Below are positions 9,867-19,172 of a stretch of 64,000 nt of DNA, one piece after another; position 1 is the first letter of the stretch; the number at the start of each line of letters is the position of its first letter. The DNA comes from Nibrella saemangeumensis (GTDB lineage Bacteria > Bacteroidota > Bacteroidia > Cytophagales > Spirosomataceae): NCBI RefSeq assembly GCF_039541915.1, contig NZ_BAABHD010000029.1:186001-250000 (forward strand). The letters run 5' to 3'. The position numbers and the translations under genes were made by a program. The notes below the pieces were generated by a model that worked only from the letters and a program-made list of their open reading frames with translations, was not told the DNA's origin and made no database searches.

Positions 9867-10364
9867 TTACCTGTTAAACAGCTTCTTTATCTCTTTTTGT
9901 GTAAGCACAATATGGTTTTCTTTGGTGGAAACCATAATAGCCGGCGCTGTAAGTTTAGGATAATGCTGTACATGTACCATCTCGTTCCCCAGTTTAAATA
10001 TCTTTTCCAATTCTTTGTTTTTCCTGTTTTCGGCTGTAAAAAAAGTATTTAGCAGGTCGTATAAATTTCCGATTGTATTATCTATACCACTAAAGAAGAT
10101 GCTGAAATGTTTATACACAGTCATATCTGAACTGTTCTTTAACTTTTGATCATCCTGAAGGTATAAATGGTAAGTAGTATCCGTTTTGCTGACAAAGTAT
10201 TTTAAACTGGCTTTTGTGTTTGCCAACCATTTTATTTCGCCAACTGTTGTCCAGTTAGTTTTGGAGGCTTCTATTTCATGTAATTGGCCGAATGAACTTA
10301 AACTCAGCAGGCAGCCAACCAACAATTGGCTGCTTGTTTTATAAATCACTTTCACCTTTTTCAT
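9867..10364 (-). CDS. Hypothetical exported protein, AT-rich orphan
   Basis: 165-residue protein not recognised as a known family. A basic start followed by a hydrophobic stretch at about 12-26 (LLVGCLLSLSSFG) looks like a signal peptide, cleaved before QLHEIEAS. The rest is lysine- and asparagine-rich with alternating strands and helices. The gene is visibly richer in AAA/TTT codons than its neighbours, suggesting recent acquisition. It is flanked by AT-rich spacers and converges on the VCBS operon. No partner genes point to a role. Confidence 0.65.
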   Translation of the reverse strand: MKKVKVIYKTSSQLLVGCLLSLSSFGQLHEIEASKTNWTTVGEIKWLANTKASLKYFVSKTDTTYHLYLQDDQKLKNSSDMTVYKHFSIFFSGIDNTIGNLYDLLNTFFTAENRKNKELEKIFKLGNEMVHVQHYPKLTAPAIMVSTKENHIVLTQKEIKKLFNR

Positions 10365-10479
10365 ATCGACTTACAGTAGAAGGGTGTTTTACTTTTTTTT
10401 TAAAATTATTGTTCCAAAGCAGTTACAATTTATAGGTACTATTGGCTTTGTTACATAGCTAAAGTAGAAAGGCTCAAAA

Positions 10480-10884
10480 TCAAAAGCCCTCGGCTACTTT
10501 GGGCTCAATCATGTCCCACAGATTGCCGTATAAATCGGCAAATACCGCTACGGTACCATACGGCTCTTCCGACGGCTCCCGGATAATCTGAACTTTGTTG
10601 GCTAATAAGTTTCGGTAATCCCGCCAGAAATCGTCCGTATGCAGAAACAGAAAAACGCGCCCGCCCGTTTGGTTGCCAATCCGCGTACGCTGTTGCTCGG
10701 TAGCGGCTTTAGCCAGCAGGAGCGCACACTCCTCTGAGCCGGGTGGTGCTACCCGCACCCACCGCTTAGTCTCACTAAGGACGGTATCCTCCAGGAGCAC
10801 AAACCTGAGCTTCTGCGTGTAAAAACGGATAGCGTCATCATAATCATCCACAAGTAAGCTTAACTGGACAATTCGCTGTTTCAT
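10480..10884 (-). CDS. VOC (glyoxalase/bleomycin-resistance fold) family protein
   Basis: 134-residue protein of the vicinal oxygen chelate superfamily, normally a metal-dependent dioxygenase, isomerase or resistance protein acting as a dimer of beta-alpha-beta-beta-beta modules. Seen: the first module VQLSLLVDDYDDAIRFYTQKL with LRFVLLEDT, and the second, VFLFLHTDDFWRDYRNLLANKV followed by VAVFADLYGNLWDMIEP. The C-terminal Glu and the His of FLHTDD are candidate metal ligands; the first-strand ligand position holds a hydrophobic residue or Ser. Substrate cannot be assigned. It lies 42 bp downstream of the aminotransferase gene on the same strand and may be expressed with it. Confidence 0.85.
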   Translation of the reverse strand: MKQRIVQLSLLVDDYDDAIRFYTQKLRFVLLEDTVLSETKRWVRVAPPGSEECALLLAKAATEQQRTRIGNQTGGRVFLFLHTDDFWRDYRNLLANKVQIIREPSEEPYGTVAVFADLYGNLWDMIEPKVAEGF

Positions 10885-10926
10885 AAACGCTCAGGTTAGT
10901 TTGCCCAAACAGGCCTTGTTCCCAAA

Positions 10927-12231
10927 TCAGCTTTTTTTTCGCTTACTGGCAATGTCGCCGATGGCCGTTACCAGCCGATCGAGATCTTTGGGCGAGGTGT
11001 AGATGTGTGGGGTAACGCGGAGGCCGCTGAAACTCTCCCACTGAATGGGTGAGGTATGGATCTTGTACGTGTTCAGCAACGGGCCTTCCACTTCGCCGGG
11101 CTTCAGGCCGTCGATGGAGAAGAACGCCAGCGCGCAGGCGTAGTCGGGTTTGAGCGAGGTATGAAGGCGGACGCCGGGAATGCCCTGCACCTTTTCGGCC
11201 CAGTAGTTTTTCAGGTACTGCAACCGGGCCTGCTTCCGCGCCGAACCAATGGCGTTGTGGTAATCCACCGCCGTTCCAATGGCCATTTCCGAGGCAAAGG
11301 AGCGGGTCCCTAGGGATTCGAACTTGCGGATGTCGGCACCGTCGGGTTCGGTATTGGAGAGCAGCGCCCACACGTTTTTTATCTTATCGCGCCGGATGTA
11401 CATCATCCCGCTGCCGAAGGGCGCACAAAGCCACTTATGCAGGCTGGTGGCGTAATAATCAACGCCTAAATCGGGTATTTTGTAATCCAGATGCGCAAAG
11501 GAGTGAGCACCGTCACAAATAATCTCGATACCGCGCTGCCGGGCCGCATCGGCTATTTTCCGCACTGGCAGGATTTGTCCGACCCAATTGATGATGTGCG
11601 TAATATGTACCACTTTGGTACGCGGGGTAAACGCTTTCACAAACTGACCGACCAGGTAATCGTCGCTCTCAGAAGGCAGGTCCAGGTTCAGCCAGACGAG
11701 CTTGATGCCGTCGCGCTTCTCGCGCTGCTTCCAGGCATTGATCATGTTAGGGTAATCCTGTTTGGTCAGGATCACCTCGTCACCGGCTTTCAGGTTCAGC
11801 CCGAAGATAATAGTATTCAGCCCTTCGGTAGCGTTGCGGTTAATAGCCAGCTCTTCCGGGGAGCAGCCCGCCAGATCGGCCAGCTTGGCACGCAGGGCTT
11901 CACGGCCCTGATCCAGTATCCGCCACATATAATAAGTTGGGGCTTCGTTGGCGTACTGGTAAAAACGGATATGAGCGTCCTGTACCACTTTCGGCTGCGG
12001 ACTCACGCCCCCGTTGTTCAGGTTCAGCAGGGTGGGCGAGACGGTAAAGTCCTGCTTGACTCGCCACCAGAAGTCTTCGTCCTGCGCCAGGGCCTGCGGA
12101 GACACACCAGACGCGTAGGATTGGTAGTGCTGAACGGTATGCGCTTCGGCTTCGGTAAAAAACGCGGGCAGGGTCAACGAGCCGGTTGCCGCTACCCCCA
12201 ATTGCCGGAAAAACGATCGACGGGAAGACAT
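10927..12231 (-). CDS. Tat-exported class V aminotransferase (cysteine desulfurase-like)
   Basis: PLP-dependent fold-type I enzyme of aminotransferase class V, 434 residues. The N-terminus has a twin-arginine signal (SSRRSFFRQLGVAA) ending near AEAHT, so the enzyme should be folded in the cytoplasm and exported. Conserved features: NRNATEGLNTIIFGL for cofactor phosphate binding, ICDGAHSFAHLD (Asp contacting the pyridine nitrogen), and the Schiff-base lysine in ATSLHKWLCAPFGSGM. Exported members resemble isopenicillin-N-epimerase-like proteins; the true substrate is unknown. The residue pattern does not support a role in Fe-S assembly, since there is no SufS/IscS active-site cysteine loop. An FAD oxidoreductase gene lies upstream on the same strand, 75 bp away. 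Confidence 0.9.
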   Translation of the reverse strand: MSSRRSFFRQLGVAATGSLTLPAFFTEAEAHTVQHYQSYASGVSPQALAQDEDFWWRVKQDFTVSPTLLNLNNGGVSPQPKVVQDAHIRFYQYANEAPTYYMWRILDQGREALRAKLADLAGCSPEELAINRNATEGLNTIIFGLNLKAGDEVILTKQDYPNMINAWKQREKRDGIKLVWLNLDLPSESDDYLVGQFVKAFTPRTKVVHITHIINWVGQILPVRKIADAARQRGIEIICDGAHSFAHLDYKIPDLGVDYYATSLHKWLCAPFGSGMMYIRRDKIKNVWALLSNTEPDGADIRKFESLGTRSFASEMAIGTAVDYHNAIGSARKQARLQYLKNYWAEKVQGIPGVRLHTSLKPDYACALAFFSIDGLKPGEVEGPLLNTYKIHTSPIQWESFSGLRVTPHIYTSPKDLDRLVTAIGDIASKRKKS

Positions 12232-12306
12232 GAGCGTCGGGTACAGTTAGGTTGAAACAAGGTTAGGTTAGTGCCTTAAAGGTACACAGATTTCGAATTC
12301 TACCCG

Positions 12307-13767
12307 CTAATCCCTGGCGGCCAGCCAACCCAAAAGACCTTTTTTTGCCCTGATCTGGACGGCCTGCCCCTGATGCCCGGCGTTGAACTTCGCCACGATG
12401 GCCGGCTCATACTGCCGGAACAGTTCAGGATCAAAGTTAGCATGGGGCAGATGGGCCAGTACATAGCGGATGTCACGCGCCCCGGTGATCCACGTTTCCC
12501 AGACCTCCTGTCGCTGCCGGATACCCAGGGCATTGACCCCGGTGACGGCTCCCGTGTCGGTGCGGTAGTTGATGCGCAGGGACTTCCGCCCGTCGGGATG
12601 CTCCCAGTAAAACGTTTGCCGGCTACCATCGTCGGGTACGTGAGTGGGCACGTAGCCGTACGTCTGATACTCGATGTCGAAGAACTTGGCGGAGTTGAAA
12701 AATACGCCCGGCTGGTAGGGCGTCCGTTTACCCAGCAGGGTTTGCGCCAGCGTTTCCCCCATAATGCGGCCGGTGTACCAGATCTGCTCAATGGGTTTCC
12801 GGCCCGTCGGCGGGCTGCGGTGCTGCACACAATCACCGATGGCGTATACGTCCGGCAGGTTCGTTTCGAGGTACTCGTTTACCAGAATACCCCGGTCTAC
12901 GGCCAGATCCGTATTTCTTAAAAAGTCTATGTTTGGGCTTACGCCTACCGCAATGCCCACAAACTGCGCAGGAATCCACTCCCCGGCGGTAGTTAGTACG
13001 GCCCCCACCCGGCCGGTGCCATCGTCCACCAGTTCCTGTAGCTCAGTCTCCAGCCGCAGATCGACATGATGCTCCCGGATGTGCCGGGTCGCCACGGCCG
13101 ATTCCTCAGGTGGTAATACAGAATCCCAGAAGCTTTCTTCCCGCACCAGAAACGTGACGGCAATGTCCCTGGACAGCAGCATTTCACACATTTCGATGCC
13201 AATGAGCCCCCCTCCTACTACAACCGCCTGTCTGATGTCTTTGGTGCCGGCTTCCATCCGCTCCAGGTCCGGCATACCGTATAAACCCTGTACCCCTTTC
13301 AGGTCCTGTCCTGGCCAGTCATAAAAGTTGGGTCTGGAGCCCACCGCCAGTACCAGCACATCGTACGAAAGCTCCCGATTGTCCAGTGTCTCCACCGACT
13401 GTGGCATTTCATCCGCGCTGACCTTCCGGAACCAGGGGCTGGTCCGTGAGTTTTTCTCGCCCCGCGTCTGGGCCGAGTATTCCTCCACAAAGCGGTTGGA
13501 GAGGACCAGTTTTTTGGCGGTAAAGTCGACCTGCTCCACATAACCGCGTAGCAGGTTGATGCGGTTTTTGGGCCAGAACCAGTCTTCGTACGGTTTGGTA
13601 TGGTGGTACTCCAGATGCCCCATGTAAATATACATCAGGGCGGTGCGGGAGAAAAAATGGTCGGTTTCTGAGGAAATTACCGTAATTCTATCTTCACTCT
13701 GTTTACGAATGTGCCGGGCAGCCGTAATACCGGCAATGCCATTGCCTACAATAACGATATGACGCAT
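12307..13767 (-). CDS. FAD-dependent NAD(P) oxidoreductase (nitrite-reductase/rubredoxin-reductase-like)
   Basis: 486-residue two-dinucleotide-fold flavoprotein. The FAD Rossmann motif GNGIAG stands at residues 8-13, a second NAD(P)H motif VVGGGLIGIEMCE near 185-200, and the C-terminal FAD motif DVYAIGDCVQH near 310. It probably transfers electrons from NAD(P)H to an Fe-S or other partner. A C-terminal extension of about 130 residues beyond the core may be a dimerisation or partner domain. It ends 75 bp before the aminotransferase gene and begins 26 bp after the acyl-CoA synthetase stop codon, so the three are probably one transcript. In related bacteria I recall similar flavoproteins beside polyferredoxin genes; here the only such gene is 36 kb away (49486). 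Partner unknown. Confidence 0.88.
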   Translation of the reverse strand: MRHIVIVGNGIAGITAARHIRKQSEDRITVISSETDHFFSRTALMYIYMGHLEYHHTKPYEDWFWPKNRINLLRGYVEQVDFTAKKLVLSNRFVEEYSAQTRGEKNSRTSPWFRKVSADEMPQSVETLDNRELSYDVLVLAVGSRPNFYDWPGQDLKGVQGLYGMPDLERMEAGTKDIRQAVVVGGGLIGIEMCEMLLSRDIAVTFLVREESFWDSVLPPEESAVATRHIREHHVDLRLETELQELVDDGTGRVGAVLTTAGEWIPAQFVGIAVGVSPNIDFLRNTDLAVDRGILVNEYLETNLPDVYAIGDCVQHRSPPTGRKPIEQIWYTGRIMGETLAQTLLGKRTPYQPGVFFNSAKFFDIEYQTYGYVPTHVPDDGSRQTFYWEHPDGRKSLRINYRTDTGAVTGVNALGIRQRQEVWETWITGARDIRYVLAHLPHANFDPELFRQYEPAIVAKFNAGHQGQAVQIRAKKGLLGWLAARD

Positions 13768-13793
13768 GGACGGAAGGTAGCACTTTTTTGTGT

Positions 13794-15494
13794 TTACTCC
13801 TCCCAGACAATGGTTTCTTCCCGGCTATACCAGGGTTCCAGACGCGGCTCATACTGCTTTTCTACCACGTTGCGTTTAATCTTCATCGTCGGCGTCATCA
13901 TGTTGTTTTCTACCGTCCAGGTATCCTTCACCACCACCACTTTCCTGATCCGCTCGTAGGTGTGTAAGCGCGGGTTCAGCGCGCTTACCGTCTGCTCCAG
14001 GCTCTGCGCCACCAGCATCCGGTCGGCGTGGCGGCCCATCTCCGACAGCACGACCAGCGCCACCGGCTGGGGCAGGTTCTGACCCGCTACGCAGATCTGC
14101 TCCACAAAGTTGTTATCAGCAAAGCCAAACTCAATCTGTGCCGGCACCACATATTCTCCTTTAGGGGTCTTATACATATCTTTTACCCGGCTGGTTATCT
14201 TCAGATAGCCATTTTCGTCCAGTTCGCCTACATCGCCGGTATACAGCCAGCCGTCACGGAGCACAGCGGCCGTCATCTCCGGCTCCCGGTAGTAGCCCCG
14301 CATCAGCCAGTCAGCGCGGGTCAGCACCTCGCCCGTGTCGGGATCAATCTTCACATCCATGCCGTCGTACAACTTACCGACGGTGCCGTCTTTGATTTCG
14401 TCAACAGGCATCATCGACACGGCTCCCAGGTTTTCGGTCATTCCGTAAGCCTCCTGAATGGTAATACCCAACCGACGGAACCACTGGATGAGCGAGATGG
14501 GCATGGGTGCCGCGCCGGTCAGAATAAACACGGCATCGTTCAGCCCCAGGCCTTTCCGTATTTTTCGCTTAATAAAATCCGACAGAAGCGGAATCCTGAG
14601 CAGCCGGTCTAGCTTCTTCTGCGGCAGTTTGGCCAGGATACCCAACTGAAACTTGGTCCAGATACGCGGCACCGCCAGAAAATGCGTCGGCCGGGCCGCC
14701 ACCAGGTTTTTAGCGAACGTGTCGAGCGATTCAGCGAAGTAAATGGTTCCCCCGGAGGTCAGGCTACCGGCTTCTACCACATTGCGTTCGGCAATATGAC
14801 AGAGCGGCAGATACGAAAAATAGCGGGCGTCTTTTACGTCCAGCCGGGCCACCGGCGCTACGGCCTTCAGAAACGTAGCGGCCGCTTTCATGTCCAGCAT
14901 CACGCCTTTAGGGCTTCCCGTGGTGCCGGAGGTATACACAATGGTGTATATATCGTCTGGCCTCCGCAGCGGGCTGTCCAGCATGGGTTCGTAGTTCTTC
15001 AGTACGTCCTCCCAGGGCATCAGGCCCGGATCAGGGGCCGGGGCCGCCGGTCCGTAGGGCGGGAAGCTAATGCCATGAACCCCGTTGGGCACCCCCGGCT
15101 TCATGGCCGGCCAGTTGTCCAGCTTCCCGACAAACAGCACCGGGCAGCCGCTATGCTCCATCACCTGCCGGAGCTGGTCGGCGGTCAGGGTCGGGTAAAA
15201 CGGTACGGATACGTGCCCACTGAGCAGAATAGCGATGTCGGCAATGATCCAGTGTGCACAATTCTTCGAGACCAATCCAATATTGCTGCGGGGCGGCAGT
15301 CCCAGCGAGTTCAGGTAGGTAGCCATGATGCGGGCCTGGCGGCCAACCTCACCCCAGCTATAATCGATATAGTGATTGCCGACGGGCTGGCGCAGGTAGA
15401 TTTTGGCGGGCTGCTGTCGCTCCCAGTGGTAGAAATGATGGGCATGCGTTGCCAGATCGGTCTGAAGAGAATGTATAGCTTCCATAGGACGCAC
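13794..15494 (-). CDS. Long-chain acyl-CoA synthetase (AMP-forming)
   Basis: ANL-superfamily adenylating enzyme, 566 residues, which activates a carboxylate (usually a fatty acid) to acyl-AMP and then acyl-CoA. The P-loop-like motif IVYTSGTTGSPKGVMLD is near 185-200, the A5 motif IQEAYGMTE near 340, the ATP-binding TGDVGELDENGYLKI near 415-430, and the hinge/C-terminal lysine region KDMYKTPKGEYVVP near 440. It matches the FadD15-like long-chain synthetases in length and motif order. It is the first gene of a minus-strand group and diverges from the exopolysaccharide operon across a 252-bp spacer. Natural substrate not determined. Confidence 0.93.
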   Translation of the reverse strand: MRPMEAIHSLQTDLATHAHHFYHWERQQPAKIYLRQPVGNHYIDYSWGEVGRQARIMATYLNSLGLPPRSNIGLVSKNCAHWIIADIAILLSGHVSVPFYPTLTADQLRQVMEHSGCPVLFVGKLDNWPAMKPGVPNGVHGISFPPYGPAAPAPDPGLMPWEDVLKNYEPMLDSPLRRPDDIYTIVYTSGTTGSPKGVMLDMKAAATFLKAVAPVARLDVKDARYFSYLPLCHIAERNVVEAGSLTSGGTIYFAESLDTFAKNLVAARPTHFLAVPRIWTKFQLGILAKLPQKKLDRLLRIPLLSDFIKRKIRKGLGLNDAVFILTGAAPMPISLIQWFRRLGITIQEAYGMTENLGAVSMMPVDEIKDGTVGKLYDGMDVKIDPDTGEVLTRADWLMRGYYREPEMTAAVLRDGWLYTGDVGELDENGYLKITSRVKDMYKTPKGEYVVPAQIEFGFADNNFVEQICVAGQNLPQPVALVVLSEMGRHADRMLVAQSLEQTVSALNPRLHTYERIRKVVVVKDTWTVENNMMTPTMKIKRNVVEKQYEPRLEPWYSREETIVWEE

Positions 15495-15746
15495 GGATGA
15501 TACCTTTTCTCCTCTAAATTAAATAATTATAATAAAAAATTGCAAAAAATCCAGTAAAAGACCGCGTTACGCTGATGGCCGTTTCTGCTTAGCGAATCTC
15601 TCCCCACACCTGAATACATCAGGATATACATGTTTCTCTCGTTTATGAGTAATATTGTTGCGCCAATTTTGCAGACCCGGCCTTGTAGCCGGTCTGAAAA
15701 CTATCCTCCATGTAGGTGCCTCCGGTCAGGAGGTCTTTAATTATTT
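15495..15746 (+). promoter_or_regulatory. Divergent promoter region and structured leader of the exopolysaccharide operon
   Basis: 252-bp spacer between divergent genes. On the plus strand TTTA (15642-15645), 18 nt, then CAATTTTG (15664-15671) is a one-mismatch-each fit to the Bacteroidota promoter TTTG-N-TANNTTTG. Two hairpins follow: AGACC(C)GGC/GCCGGTCT with a bulged C (15673-15695), and CCTCC/GGAGG (15719-15733) with a 5-nt loop, the second placing a Shine-Dalgarno-like GGAGG in its stem 13 bases before the start codon. This suggests leader-based control, but the promoter is imperfect and Bacteroidota rely little on Shine-Dalgarno pairing. Confidence 0.35.
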
Positions 15747-16532
15747 ATGAGAAATTTAACATGGCTAGTACTTAGCCTCTTGTGCCTCAATCTGGTATCC
15801 TGCATATCCCAGAAAGAAATAGCGTATTTTCAGGATGAGAGTCCGGAAAGTCAGGAGCAGGTTCTGACGATCACCAATCGGTATGTACCTACCATTCAGC
15901 CCTCCGACATCCTGTCCATCTACGTGAGCAGCCTGAATCCGGAAGCGACAAATTTCTTTAATCCGTATGCCCCTGCTGAGCGCGTCGCTTCGGCACCAAC
16001 CCAACCGGGGCAGATCAGCACCTCCGTCGGGTATCTGGTTGACAATGAGGGTATGGTTGAACTGCCGCTGCTGGGCAAAATTAAACTAGCGGGTATGACT
16101 ACGGTAGAAGCCCGGGAGGTAGTTCGGGAGAAGCTAAAGGTTTACCTGAAGGAGCCGACCGTCAATATCCGGTTCCTGAACTACAAAGTTTCGGTGCTGG
16201 GCGAGGTTGCCCGACCTTCGCTGTTCAATGTACCCAACGAAAAGATAACCCTGCCCGAAGCACTCAGTCTGGCCGGTGACATCACGATCTATGGCCGCCG
16301 GGATAATGTTTTGATCATCCGGGAGACCAACGGCAAGCGGGAATTTGCCAGGGTAAACATGAACCGCCGGGATCTGTTTCAGTCGCCCTATTATTACCTG
16401 CACCCCAACGACGTGGTCTACGTAGAACCGGGCCGGGGCCGGGTGGCCACCGCCGACCGCCTGTACCAGTTGGTACCGGCTGCCCTGAGTGCCTTATCCT
16501 TTATTGCCATCGTTGTGCAATACACCCGTTAA
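15747..16532 (+). CDS. Polysaccharide export outer membrane lipoprotein (Wza/OPX family)
   Basis: 261-residue outer-membrane export lipoprotein of the Wza/GumB family; such proteins form the pore for polysaccharide leaving the cell. The lipoprotein signal ends at Cys19 (LNLVSC). The poly-export domain at about 50-135 includes IQPSDILSIYVSS and the GYLVDNEGMVELPLLGKIKLAG motif; an SLBB domain follows at about 148-235 (YKVSVLGEVARPSLF, LPEALSLAGDI). A C-terminal hydrophobic helix (about 240-258) may span the outer membrane, as in Wza. It is the first gene of the locus, with its Wzc-like partner next, separated by a 253-bp gap. Confidence 0.93.
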   Translation: MRNLTWLVLSLLCLNLVSCISQKEIAYFQDESPESQEQVLTITNRYVPTIQPSDILSIYVSSLNPEATNFFNPYAPAERVASAPTQPGQISTSVGYLVDNEGMVELPLLGKIKLAGMTTVEAREVVREKLKVYLKEPTVNIRFLNYKVSVLGEVARPSLFNVPNEKITLPEALSLAGDITIYGRRDNVLIIRETNGKREFARVNMNRRDLFQSPYYYLHPNDVVYVEPGRGRVATADRLYQLVPAALSALSFIAIVVQYTR

Positions 16533-16785
16533 CCGCCGGCCGGTGGTCTGTCATAAGCCGGAAGTAATATGAAGAGCCTGCAATTTATTTAATTTTTGTA
16601 AATTGCTACCTCAATAAAGACAGCCAGTCTGTTTGGCAGATCCGGGAACACCCTGAACGGTTACGTTTAAATGCACCATTCGATAAGTATTTTTCAGCGA
16701 ATGGTAATTTTATCGTTTAAGGGTAAGCATTAACGGGGAGGTAACGGCATGAACAACTGACACCATTTTTGTAAGCGCACACGGA
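16533..16785 (+). other. 253-bp spacer between export genes with an attenuator-like hairpin
   Basis: Contains an 8-bp inverted repeat ACCATTCG/CGAATGGT (16675-16682, 16698-16705) with a 15-nt loop followed by AATTTTAT. It could be a weak terminator or attenuator that lowers expression of the downstream genes relative to the exporter. No open frame and no clear promoter are visible. Confidence 0.3.
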
Positions 16786-19125
16786 ATGAGTAACAATATT
16801 CCCTATACCTATCCAAGCCAGGAACCGATCAAATCCGATTTTCAGGTAACACTGCACCACTACCTGAAAAACTGGCGGTGGTTTGTTTTTTCCCTGGTGG
16901 TTGCTCTCATCGCAGGCTATGTATACCTGCTGTACGCTACTCCTCTGTACAAAATCCAGTCGAGCCTGCTGGTCAAAGACGAGAACAAAGGCATTTCGGA
17001 AGAGAACGTCCTGAAAGAACTGGACTTCTTTACCCCGAAGCGGGTCATCGAGAACGAAGTCGAGATCCTCCGCTCCTACACACTCATGGAAAAAGTGGCG
17101 GAGCAACTGGGACTCGACGTACGCTATTACCAGAAAACGCCCTTCGGCAACCGGGAAATCTACAACCGGGCTCCCATTAAGATGGACGTGCAGGAGGCCC
17201 TGCCCCCGTTGTACGAAGAAAAGATACAGGTTGATTTTGTAAACACCGGTAAGGTTCGGATCGACAATACCACGTATCCGCTGAACGAGGCTGTCAATAC
17301 GCCATACGGCCGGCTGACGTTCATCGCCACGAAACCTTTTTCCGACACAACCCAACCGGTTATTATCCAGGCCGACCCCCTGGCGGAAACGGTGCAGGAT
17401 TACCTGAAGAAACTGAACGTTGAGCCCAGCAGCAAAGCCTCTACCGTGCTGCTGCTGTCGCTGGAAGACGCTGTTCCGCAGAAAGGGGTGGACATTCTGA
17501 ACCACCTGATCGACGCCTACAACGCGGCCGCCGTTGAAGACAAGAACCGCATTGTAGCCAATACCCTGCAGTTTATCGAAACCCGGCTCAAGCTCGTTTC
17601 GGGAGAACTCTCCTCGGTCGAAAAGGATATCGAGTCCTATAAGTCGACGCAGGGCATCACCGACATGAGCGCCGAAGCACAGGTGCTGCTAAGCAAAGTG
17701 GAACAGAACGACGCGCAGCTTAGCCAGACCAACATCCAGCTGGGCGCTCTGGCCGACATTGAGCGGTATGTACTCAGCAGTGGGGCGGCCAAAGGCAATA
17801 TACCGGTTACGCTGGGTCTGAGTGATCCGGTGCTGGTCGGGCTGATTGGTAAGCTCACCGAACTCGAACTGCAACGGGATGCCATGGCCCGTACTACCTC
17901 GGAGGCCAACCCCCTCCTGCGCGCGCTCGAAGACCAGATTACCGCGACTAAAACAAATGTCTACGAGACTATCCAGAATCATAAAAAGATTCTCAATGGC
18001 ACCCGTCAGCAACTACTGGCCACCAATGGCCGGTTTGAATCCCTGATCCGGAGTGTACCCAAAAAAGAGCGGGCGCTGATGGACATTACCCGCCAGCAGT
18101 CGATCAAAAATCACCTGTACACCTACCTGCTCCAGAAGCGGGAGGAAACCGCCCTGTCGTATGCCGCCACGGTGGCCGACAGCCGGACCATTGATAAAGC
18201 CCGCAGCGGCTCCAGGCCGGTGAAGCCGATTAAGCCGCTGATCATGCTGTTGTTTGCTTCGGTGGGCCTGCTGATTCCGGTTATTGGCATCACCCTGCGT
18301 GATTTGCTGAACAAGCGGGTGGCCAGCCGGACTGATATTGATGAAATGACCAACGCGCCGGTGATCGGCGAAATTGCCCACGTCAGGCACAAAAACCCGA
18401 TTGTGGTCTCGGGCAACGATCGCTCGGCGGTAAGCGAACAGATCCGGGCCCTACGCACCAACCTGCAGTTTCTGCGGTCGGGCAGCAATAACCTGGCCCT
18501 GCTGGTTACCTCCAGCATCAGCGGGGAGGGCAAATCGTTTGTGACGGTAAATCTCGGCGCGAGCCTGGCCCTGATTAAACGACCGACGGTTATTCTGGAG
18601 ATGGACCTGCGCCGGCCAACGCTGCACTCCAAATTCGGGTTGCCGATGCAGACAGGCCTTAGCAACTACCTGGTGGGACAGGCCGAACTGGACGACATTC
18701 TGGTGCCGATTCCGGGCTATAACAATTACTGGCTGATTCCCTGCGGTCCGATACCGCCCAACCCGACCGAATTGCTGACAAGTCCGCGCCTGGAAGAACT
18801 CTTCGTCAAACTCCGCGAACTGTTCGATTTTGTTCTGGTCGATGCACCACCAGTCGGGCTGGTAACCGACGCGCAGATCATCGGCGAACATACGGATGCT
18901 ACCCTGTACATGGTCCGGTACAATGTCACGCCGAAACAGTCGCTCCGGAGCATTGAAACCCTGTACAAGGAACAGCGACTGCGCAAACTGAGCCTGGTGT
19001 TGAACTCCGTCGAAAGTGAGAGTATGTACGGATACGGCTACTATGAGCCGCACCCGGATGAGGGCAATAAGATGATTCAGCGACTCCGGACCTTTCTGGT
19101 CCCTTCGCGAAAGCGTCTGAACTAA
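16786..19125 (+). CDS. Wzc-like polysaccharide co-polymerase / tyrosine autokinase
   Basis: 779-residue inner-membrane protein controlling chain length and export. N-terminal Wzz domain at about 15-110 with the first membrane helix near 31-51 (WFVFSLVVALIAGYVYLLY), a long coiled-coil periplasmic part to about 470, a second membrane helix near 482-503 (PLIMLLFASVGLLIPVIGI), then a cytoplasmic BY-kinase domain. The kinase shows Walker A (SISGEGKSF, about 579-587), Walker A' (VILEMDLRRP) and Walker B (FVLVDAPP). A C-terminal tyrosine cluster (YGYGYYEP, near 747) is the likely autophosphorylation site. The cognate phosphatase is not in this operon; a degenerate CpsB-like protein lies at 51778. 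Confidence 0.95.
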   Translation: MSNNIPYTYPSQEPIKSDFQVTLHHYLKNWRWFVFSLVVALIAGYVYLLYATPLYKIQSSLLVKDENKGISEENVLKELDFFTPKRVIENEVEILRSYTLMEKVAEQLGLDVRYYQKTPFGNREIYNRAPIKMDVQEALPPLYEEKIQVDFVNTGKVRIDNTTYPLNEAVNTPYGRLTFIATKPFSDTTQPVIIQADPLAETVQDYLKKLNVEPSSKASTVLLLSLEDAVPQKGVDILNHLIDAYNAAAVEDKNRIVANTLQFIETRLKLVSGELSSVEKDIESYKSTQGITDMSAEAQVLLSKVEQNDAQLSQTNIQLGALADIERYVLSSGAAKGNIPVTLGLSDPVLVGLIGKLTELELQRDAMARTTSEANPLLRALEDQITATKTNVYETIQNHKKILNGTRQQLLATNGRFESLIRSVPKKERALMDITRQQSIKNHLYTYLLQKREETALSYAATVADSRTIDKARSGSRPVKPIKPLIMLLFASVGLLIPVIGITLRDLLNKRVASRTDIDEMTNAPVIGEIAHVRHKNPIVVSGNDRSAVSEQIRALRTNLQFLRSGSNNLALLVTSSISGEGKSFVTVNLGASLALIKRPTVILEMDLRRPTLHSKFGLPMQTGLSNYLVGQAELDDILVPIPGYNNYWLIPCGPIPPNPTELLTSPRLEELFVKLRELFDFVLVDAPPVGLVTDAQIIGEHTDATLYMVRYNVTPKQSLRSIETLYKEQRLRKLSLVLNSVESESMYGYGYYEPHPDEGNKMIQRLRTFLVPSRKRLN

Positions 19126-19172
19126 AAGCCCTGAAGCGTTTGGGTACCGGCGACCCTAAACCACTTGATGTT

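Noticed and set aside
19140..19172. Upstream start of the sugar aminotransferase
   Set aside because: Family members begin at the ATG at 19173 (then IQMVDLHGQY); the 11 extra residues are Gly/Pro-rich leader sequence.
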